64,000 bases of DNA from DASUPK01 sp963819715 (GTDB lineage: Bacteria > Actinomycetota > Thermoleophilia > Solirubrobacterales > 70-9), in the NCBI GenBank assembly GCA_963819715.1, contig CAWFXE010000003.1, positions 1 to 64,000 of the forward strand. Direction: 5' to 3'. Positions 59,506-64,000 of the stretch are shown piece after piece (position 1 is the stretch's first letter; every line of letters starts with the position of its first letter). The position numbers and the translations under genes were made by a program. The notes below the pieces were generated by a model, which was not told the DNA's origin, searched no databases, and worked only from the letters and a program-made list of their open reading frames with translations.

Positions 59506-60527
59506 CCGAGGTCCCCGAGCACTGATCCGGCCGCTTGGGCGGGGCCCGGGACGAACATCGCCTCGAGCTTGCGCAGGGCCTCCACGGTTCCCATGGCCAC
59601 CAGGACATCGCCGGCGCGCAGCACCGTGTCGGAGGGAGGCTGGGGATGCACCTTGCCGTCGGTGTTGCGGAGCGCCGCGATCGTCGTCGTTCCCCGGACC
59701 TGACCGATTGACTTTCCCTCGGCCTCGCAACCCTCGCTGACGTCGATCTCCTCCATCCTGTACTCGGGGGCGACGTCGACGACGCCGGTGACCTGCGGCT
59801 GGAGAGCGAGGCGGGCCATCTCGGCGCCGCTCGATTTGTAGGGCGAGATCACTCTGTCGGCGCCCGCGCGGCGCAGCTTCTTCTCGGAGTCCTCGACGCT
59901 CGCGCGGGCGACGACGGTGATGTCCGAGCGCAGCTCGCGGGCGGTCAGGCAGGTGAAGATGTTCTCCGCGTCGGAATCGACGCACGCGAGGACCGACACC
60001 GCGCGCTCGATCCCAGCCGCCCTCAGCATCTCGTCGTCAGAGGGACGGCCCTGCAGGAACGGAGCTCCCATCTGATCCGCGATGTGCTTGTTCTCGTCGA
60101 GGCTGTCGATGATCACGAAGTCGTCGCCTCCGGCCTGGAGGTCGCGGGCGACCTGGCGGCCGACTCGGCCGAAGCCGCAAATCAGATGGTGGCCTTTGAG
60201 GTCTTCGATCTTCTTCAGCGTGCGGCGCTCCTCGAGAATCTCTCCCAGGTGCCCGGCGACGAAGAACTCAGTCACCGTCACCAGCGCGTAGAAGAGCGTA
60301 CCCACGCCCAGGACGATCAGCAGGACCTTGGTGATCTGGCCCGGCAGGTCGGGCGGGGTGGGATCCGATCCCACCGTCGCCACCGTGTCCAGGGTGAAGA
60401 GGAATCCCTTCCAGACGGAGACGTCCTCGGTCAGCGAGTAGGCGATGCTCCCGGCGAGCTGGACAACAAAGATCAGGACGATCAGCGCAGCGAGCCGCCG
60501 CAGGAAAGGCTCGAGCTCGCCTCGCAC
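59502..60527 (-). CDS. TrkA-N (RCK) domain channel-like protein with unusual filter
   Basis: A 341-residue protein: two membrane helices (FLRRLAALIVLIFVVQLAGS and VLLIVLGVGTLFYALVTVTE) around a pore loop TLDTVATVGSDPTPP, then an RCK domain (HHLICGFGRVGRQVARDLQA, VIIDSLDEN) and a TrkA-C domain (TVLRAGDVLVAMGTVEALRK). The fold is that of MthK-type potassium channels, but the filter lacks the GYGD of TVGYGD. GTG at 60527, 4 bases after the rpe stop, is chosen; the ATG at 60611 lies inside rpe. Confidence 0.85.
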   Translation of the reverse strand: MRGELEPFLRRLAALIVLIFVVQLAGSIAYSLTEDVSVWKGFLFTLDTVATVGSDPTPPDLPGQITKVLLIVLGVGTLFYALVTVTEFFVAGHLGEILEERRTLKKIEDLKGHHLICGFGRVGRQVARDLQAGGDDFVIIDSLDENKHIADQMGAPFLQGRPSDDEMLRAAGIERAVSVLACVDSDAENIFTCLTARELRSDITVVARASVEDSEKKLRRAGADRVISPYKSSGAEMARLALQPQVTGVVDVAPEYRMEEIDVSEGCEAEGKSIGQVRGTTTIAALRNTDGKVHPQPPSDTVLRAGDVLVAMGTVEALRKLEAMFVPGPAQAAGSVLGDLG

Positions 60528-60531
60528 TTGG

Positions 60532-61239
60532 CTACGCAGCGCCCGCGGCCTCCGCGATCGCGGTGTACGCGGCGGCGGGGTCATCGGCGCCGAAGACGGC
60601 CGAGCCCGCAACGAACAGGCTCGCGCCGGCGGCCGCGACGCCGCCCGCCGTCCCCGGGTCGATGCCGCCGTCGACCTCGATGGCCCCCGCTCCGACCACC
60701 TCGCTCAGCCGTCTGACCTTGTCGGGCGAGTCGGCGATGAAGGGCTGTCCGCCCCAGCCGGGGTTGACGGTCATGCAGAGGAAGACGTCCGCGTCGTTGA
60801 CCAACTCGCTCACAGCCGATACCGGCGTGCCCGGGTTGATCGCGAGGCCCGCGAGACAGCCGAGGTCGCGGATCGCGTTGAGGGTGCGGTTGATGTGCGC
60901 TGTGGCCTCCGCGTGGAAGGTGATGTTGTCAGCGCCCGCCTTGGCGAACTCCTCGATGTGGCGGTCGGGCTCCTCGATCATCAGGTGGACGTCGATCGCG
61001 CCGCCGGCGTCGTGGACGAGATCGGCGATGGAGCCCGCGACGAGCGGGCCGATGGTGATGGGCGGCACGAAGTGGCCGTCCATCACGTCGACGTGGATGA
61101 TCCGCGCGCCGGCGGCCATCACCTCTTCGACCTGGGCGCCGAGCCGCGAGAAGTCCGAGGAGAGGATCGACGGGGCCACCCGCTTCGAGGCGAAGAGGTC
61201 GCGGCGATCCGTCGAAGCGGTATCGGTGGCGGCTTCCAA
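60532..61239 (-). CDS. rpe: Ribulose-phosphate 3-epimerase
   Basis: A 235-residue TIM barrel: VAPSILSSDFSRLGAQVEEV, IIHVDVMDGHFVPPITIGPL, AIDVHLMIEEPDRHIEEFAK, MTVNPGWGGQPFI and IEVDGGIDPGTA. It interconverts ribulose-5-P and xylulose-5-P. A TTG start 2 bases after the zinc-ribbon gene stop is used; earlier in-frame ATG positions lie inside that gene. Confidence 0.94.
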   Translation of the reverse strand: MEAATDTASTDRRDLFASKRVAPSILSSDFSRLGAQVEEVMAAGARIIHVDVMDGHFVPPITIGPLVAGSIADLVHDAGGAIDVHLMIEEPDRHIEEFAKAGADNITFHAEATAHINRTLNAIRDLGCLAGLAINPGTPVSAVSELVNDADVFLCMTVNPGWGGQPFIADSPDKVRRLSEVVGAGAIEVDGGIDPGTAGGVAAAGASLFVAGSAVFGADDPAAAYTAIAEAAGAA

Positions 61240-61241
61240 GG

Positions 61242-61517
61242 TCAGATCGAGCGAAGCATCGAGTGCCCGCAAGCCTGGCACTTCATGTCCTCGGTGCGGG
61301 TCAGCCGACTGATGGTCCCGTGCTCGCCGCAGTTGGGGCACTGCGAGACGAGCTCGAAGCGCCGCAGGCAGTAGACGCAGACGAAGCGCCCGGGAAGCTG
61401 CGCGGGGCGCAGCCAGGGCTCACCGCAGCCCGGGCAATTCGGGCGCTGCAGGGAATCCCCTGCAGGCTCGGGGGCGCCAGCCTCCTCGCCCAAGCCACTG
61501 TCGACTCGTTCGGCCAT
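61242..61517 (-). CDS. Small zinc-ribbon protein
   Basis: A 91-residue protein with three CxxC knuckles: RPNCPGCGEPWLRPAQ, FVCVYCLRRFELVSQCPNCG and DMKCQACGHSMLRSI. It would bind one or two zinc ions and may contact nucleic acid or protein. It lies between fmt and rpe on the same strand and is nearly overlapping with rpe. Family not recognised beyond the ribbon. Confidence 0.75.
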   Translation of the reverse strand: MAERVDSGLGEEAGAPEPAGDSLQRPNCPGCGEPWLRPAQLPGRFVCVYCLRRFELVSQCPNCGEHGTISRLTRTEDMKCQACGHSMLRSI

Positions 61518-61536
61518 GTGACGAGGGTATCGAGCG

Positions 61537-62448
61537 TTACAGAGCCCTACCTGGAGCAGGGTGCCCACGCAGGAAATCGGCCGCGCTCATCGGCTTCTTT
61601 CCTGGCGGCTGGACCACGTCGAGCCTGAGTCCGCCGTCGGCGGAGCCGACGACGAGCCCCTCCTCGCCCGCCTCGATCATCCCGGCCGCCGGGCCGCCCC
61701 GAACAGCGCTCGCCTCGCGGACGCCGAGTCGCTCACCGCCCTCGAGCTCCAGATAGACGCCGAGGTGCGGCGTCAACGCGCGGACGGTCCGCTCGAGCTC
61801 GACGGCCGATAGCGAGGGAAGCAAGTGTCGTTCGTCGGCCGAGACCTTCTCCGCGTAGGTCGCCTCGTCGTCATTCTGGTCGGTGAACTCGAGCCGCCCG
61901 GCTGCCAAGTCATCCAGGGCCCGCACGAGGAGCTCGCCGCCAACCTTCGCGAGCTTCGCCGAAAGTGAGGCGTAGTCGTCGCCGGGCGAGATCGGGAGTT
62001 CCTGGACCAGAGCCACCGGCCCCGAGTCCAGGCCGGCGGTCACCCGCATGATGGTGACGCCCGTAGTCTCGTCCCCGGCCAGCAGCGTCCGCTCGATCGG
62101 CGCGGCGCCGCGCCAGCGCGGGATCAGGGACGGATGGACGTTGAGCATGGTCCACTCGCTCAGCAACGGCTCCTTGATCAATTGACCGAAGGCGCAGACC
62201 ACGATCGCTTCGGGCTTGGCCGCGCGGATGGCCTCGATCGACCCTGGCGAATTGACGTCGGGCGTCTGGTGTAAATCGAGCCCGAGGGCACTGGCAGCGT
62301 CCGCGGCTGGCGGCGGCGTCAGGTGGCGGCCGCGCCCCCTGCGGCTGTCCGGCGGTGTCACGACGAGCACCGGCTTGTGCCGGCTGTCGGCGAGGCGCCG
62401 GAGCACCGTCGCCGCGAACTCACTGGTGCCGAGGTAGGCGGTTCTCAA
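61537..62448 (-). CDS. fmt: Methionyl-tRNA formyltransferase
   Basis: A 303-residue enzyme: MRTAYLGTSEFAATVLRRLA, AIVVCAFGQLIKEPLLSEWT, MLNVHPSLIPRWRGAAPIER and TIMRVTAGLDSGPVALVQEL. It formylates initiator Met-tRNA. The ATG overlaps the def stop (ATGA), the normal def-fmt pair. Confidence 0.95.
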   Translation of the reverse strand: MRTAYLGTSEFAATVLRRLADSRHKPVLVVTPPDSRRGRGRHLTPPPAADAASALGLDLHQTPDVNSPGSIEAIRAAKPEAIVVCAFGQLIKEPLLSEWTMLNVHPSLIPRWRGAAPIERTLLAGDETTGVTIMRVTAGLDSGPVALVQELPISPGDDYASLSAKLAKVGGELLVRALDDLAAGRLEFTDQNDDEATYAEKVSADERHLLPSLSAVELERTVRALTPHLGVYLELEGGERLGVREASAVRGGPAAGMIEAGEEGLVVGSADGGLRLDVVQPPGKKPMSAADFLRGHPAPGRAL

Positions 62449-63107
62449 GCCTCGCTTGACTCGGCTTCGTCCTCCGCCTCGTCGTCCTCGCTGTCCGGCG
62501 CGTAGGTGCCTCCCTCGCGCAGCGCCCGAAGGGCACCCTTGCGCTGGTCGCGCTCGGTGCGGTCGATCATCAGGACGCCGTCGAGGTGGTCGACCTCGTG
62601 CTGGATCACCCGCGCCTCGAGGCCCGAAGCCTCGAGCGAGAACGGCTCGCCGTGGACGTCGACGCCCCTTGCCCTGACGTGGAGCGGCCGCTCGACGTCA
62701 ACGATCACACCCGGCAGGCTGAGGCAGCCCTCCTCAGCCGTGGCGAGATCGTTCTCCGAGCGCCACTCGATCTCCGGGTTGATGAGCACCGTCGGCTCAG
62801 CCTCCGAGCCGACCTGGAAGACGAGCATCCGGCGAAGGGCGCCGAGCTGCGTGGCCGCGAGCCCGACACCGATTGCGTCTCGCATCAGCCCGATCATCCG
62901 GTCTGCCTCGGCGGCGAGATCGTCGTCGAACTCAGTCACGAGCGAGGCGGCGGACCGGAGCACCGGAGCCCCGAACTTGACGACCTCGGACAGCGCCGCG
63001 GATCGACGCTCTATCGCCTCTTGATCGATGCCCTCGGGCTCGGAGGCCTCGGTCGCGAGCTCGTCGTCGCGCTCCTCGACGGGCGTGGGTGTGGTCTCGT
63101 CGCTCAC
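62445..63107 (-). CDS. def: Peptide deformylase with acidic extensions
   Basis: Core motifs: GVGLAATQLGALRRMLVF, EEGCLSLPGVIVDVERPLHV and VIQHEVDHLDGVLMIDR with the metal Cys and two His. An acidic N-terminal stretch of about 40 residues (DELATEASEPEGIDQ) and an acidic C-terminal tail (DSEDDEAEDEAESS) flank it. A GTG at 63107 is proposed (220 residues). An in-frame start at 63194 would add HCRSCAEGRLRIEYGRTRLE, which could be a piece of another small ORF. Confidence 0.9.
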   Translation of the reverse strand: MSDETTPTPVEERDDELATEASEPEGIDQEAIERRSAALSEVVKFGAPVLRSAASLVTEFDDDLAAEADRMIGLMRDAIGVGLAATQLGALRRMLVFQVGSEAEPTVLINPEIEWRSENDLATAEEGCLSLPGVIVDVERPLHVRARGVDVHGEPFSLEASGLEARVIQHEVDHLDGVLMIDRTERDQRKGALRALREGGTYAPDSEDDEAEDEAESSEA

Positions 63108-63255
63108 GTCTTCGAGTCTAGTCCGGCCATACTCGATTCGCAGGCGACCCTCGGCACAACTTCGGCAATGAAGGACGGTGTTCGCAGGCATCACGGCACA
63201 CCTGAGCCTCAGGATCGCCGCCCAGGACCTTCGGCGGCTGCTCAGCGGGTAGCGC

Positions 63256-64000
63256 CTACTGAGGATCCACGTCCACGGAGATGGCGACTTCGCGCAGCGC
63301 GCGGTCGCGCACCGCTGTGCGGACCGCGTCGCGCACGGCCTCCACGGCGTGATGGCGCTCCTCCGACTTCACCAGGAGCCGGCGCCGGTGCTTGCCGCGG
63401 AGCCGGAAGAGCGGCGCGGGACCGAGCAGGTCATCGGAGACTCCGAGCCGGTCGGCGACGAGCTCGTGGATCTTCCCGGCCGAGATCTCAACGCGCTGCT
63501 CGTCCTCGCTCGCCAGCCCGACCTCGATCAGGTGCGAGAAGGGCGGATAGCGCAGGGCGCGTCGCCGCTCGATCTCCTCGGCGAGGAAGCCGGCGGCATC
63601 GTGCGTGGCGGCGTGGCGGATGCTGGGGGCTCCGGTCTGCGAGCGCCTGGACCAGCACTCGGCCCCCGGCGTCACCCCGGCCGCTGCGGCCGGCGAGCTG
63701 GGTGATCAGAGCGAAGGTGCGCTCCTCGGAGCGGAAGTCGGGGAGCCTCAGCGCGCCGTCGGCGTCGAGCACGACGCTCAGCGTGACGTCGGGGAAGTCG
63801 TGGCCCTTGGCGACCATCTGGGTGCCGACCAGGACGCCGGAGTCGGCCGCCTCGAAGCGGCGCAGGACATCCGCGTGGCCCGCGCCGGCGGCGCTGTCCG
63901 AGTCGAGCCGGAAGACCTCGAGCGGCGCCAGCAGGTCGTTGAGCTCGGCCTCGACCCGCTGCGTGCCGGACCCGACGCGGGCGATCGTCACCGAGGAGCA
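63256..64000 (-). pseudogene. priA: Primosomal protein N' PriA, C-terminal part, frameshifted and cut by the window edge
   Basis: The helicase C-terminal motifs are present: VLVGTQMVAKGHDFPDVTLS, VVLDADGALRLPDFRSEERT and FALITQLAGRSGRGDAGGRV. After LVQ the frame changes between about 63624 and 63656 and continues as IRHAATHDAAGFLAEEIERR, RRALRYPPFSHLIEVGLASE and GPAPLFRLRGKHRRRLLVKS, the typical PriA end. One indel explains the break. The N-terminal part and zinc cysteines are outside the window. Upstream of def, as in the common priA-def-fmt order. Confidence 0.85.

Overview
The window is high-GC chromosomal DNA from an actinobacterium, most likely of the Thermoleophilia/Solirubrobacterales lineage. 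That placement is inferred from gene content and style: GTG and TTG starts are common, there is a WhiG/FliA-type sigma factor, a SepIVA-like coiled-coil gene lies beside coaD, a YceD/DUF177 gene precedes rpmF-plsX-acpP-rnc-smc, and several secreted proteins combine an SPxLV membrane anchor with Asn-Ser-Ala repeats or Lys/Cys-rich tails. There are two tRNA genes (Cys-GCA and Gly-GCC). No rRNA, CRISPR array, prophage or insertion sequence was seen. Layout: 1-3.4 kb is accessory (a broken GH16 glycosidase, a cupin, a decayed cupin relic beside tRNA-Cys, a broken lipoprotein, tRNA-Gly and a secreted serine protease). 3.4-8.8 kb is a minus-strand run of an RNase HI-like gene, an EF-G paralogue, a sigma factor, a Xer recombinase and an L,D-transpeptidase. 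9-15.6 kb holds a folate gene, a hydrolase, a cNMP-domain/TrxR-like fusion, ilvD and thiD with two unknown genes. 15.6-23.3 kb is the conserved dprA-comM-(yraN)-rnhB-lepB-rplS-trmD-khpA-rpsP-ffh block, with no rimM. 23.4-31.4 kb carries anchored NSA-repeat paralogues, two cell-wall enzymes, ftsY and a large LuxR-type ATPase regulator. 31.4-37.7 kb is smc-rnc-acpP-plsX-rpmF-DUF177. 37.7-44.2 kb is metabolic (methyltransferase, enoyl-CoA hydratase, SDR, phosphotransferase, Tat-exported carbonic anhydrase, DUF4239). 44.2-51.2 kb contains a SepIVA-like gene, coaD, rsmD, recG, DUF427, a GST, a FakA-like kinase and rpmB. 51.3-57.5 kb has a c-di-GMP phosphodiesterase, a secreted beta-propeller and the riboflavin operon ribD-ribE-ribBA-ribH. 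57.5-64 kb has a flippase, a cupin, a TrkA-type channel, rpe, a zinc ribbon, fmt, def and the 3' part of priA. Three themes stand out. First, an 84-85 bp palindromic element occurs three times (7638, 19381, 59004). In each copy its first three bases are the TAG stop codon of the preceding gene, and its outer stem shows a compensatory two-base change. Second, several proteins depart from family rules: an RNase III with two of four metal ligands replaced, a channel filter lacking GYG, and a TrxR-like protein without CxxC. Third, at least five reading-frame breaks (GH16 twice, a lipoprotein, recG, priA) and several genes lacking a canonical start (ribD, DUF4239, lepB, the beta-propeller) imply either uncorrected sequencing errors or unusual translation initiation. 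Both readings are kept open below.
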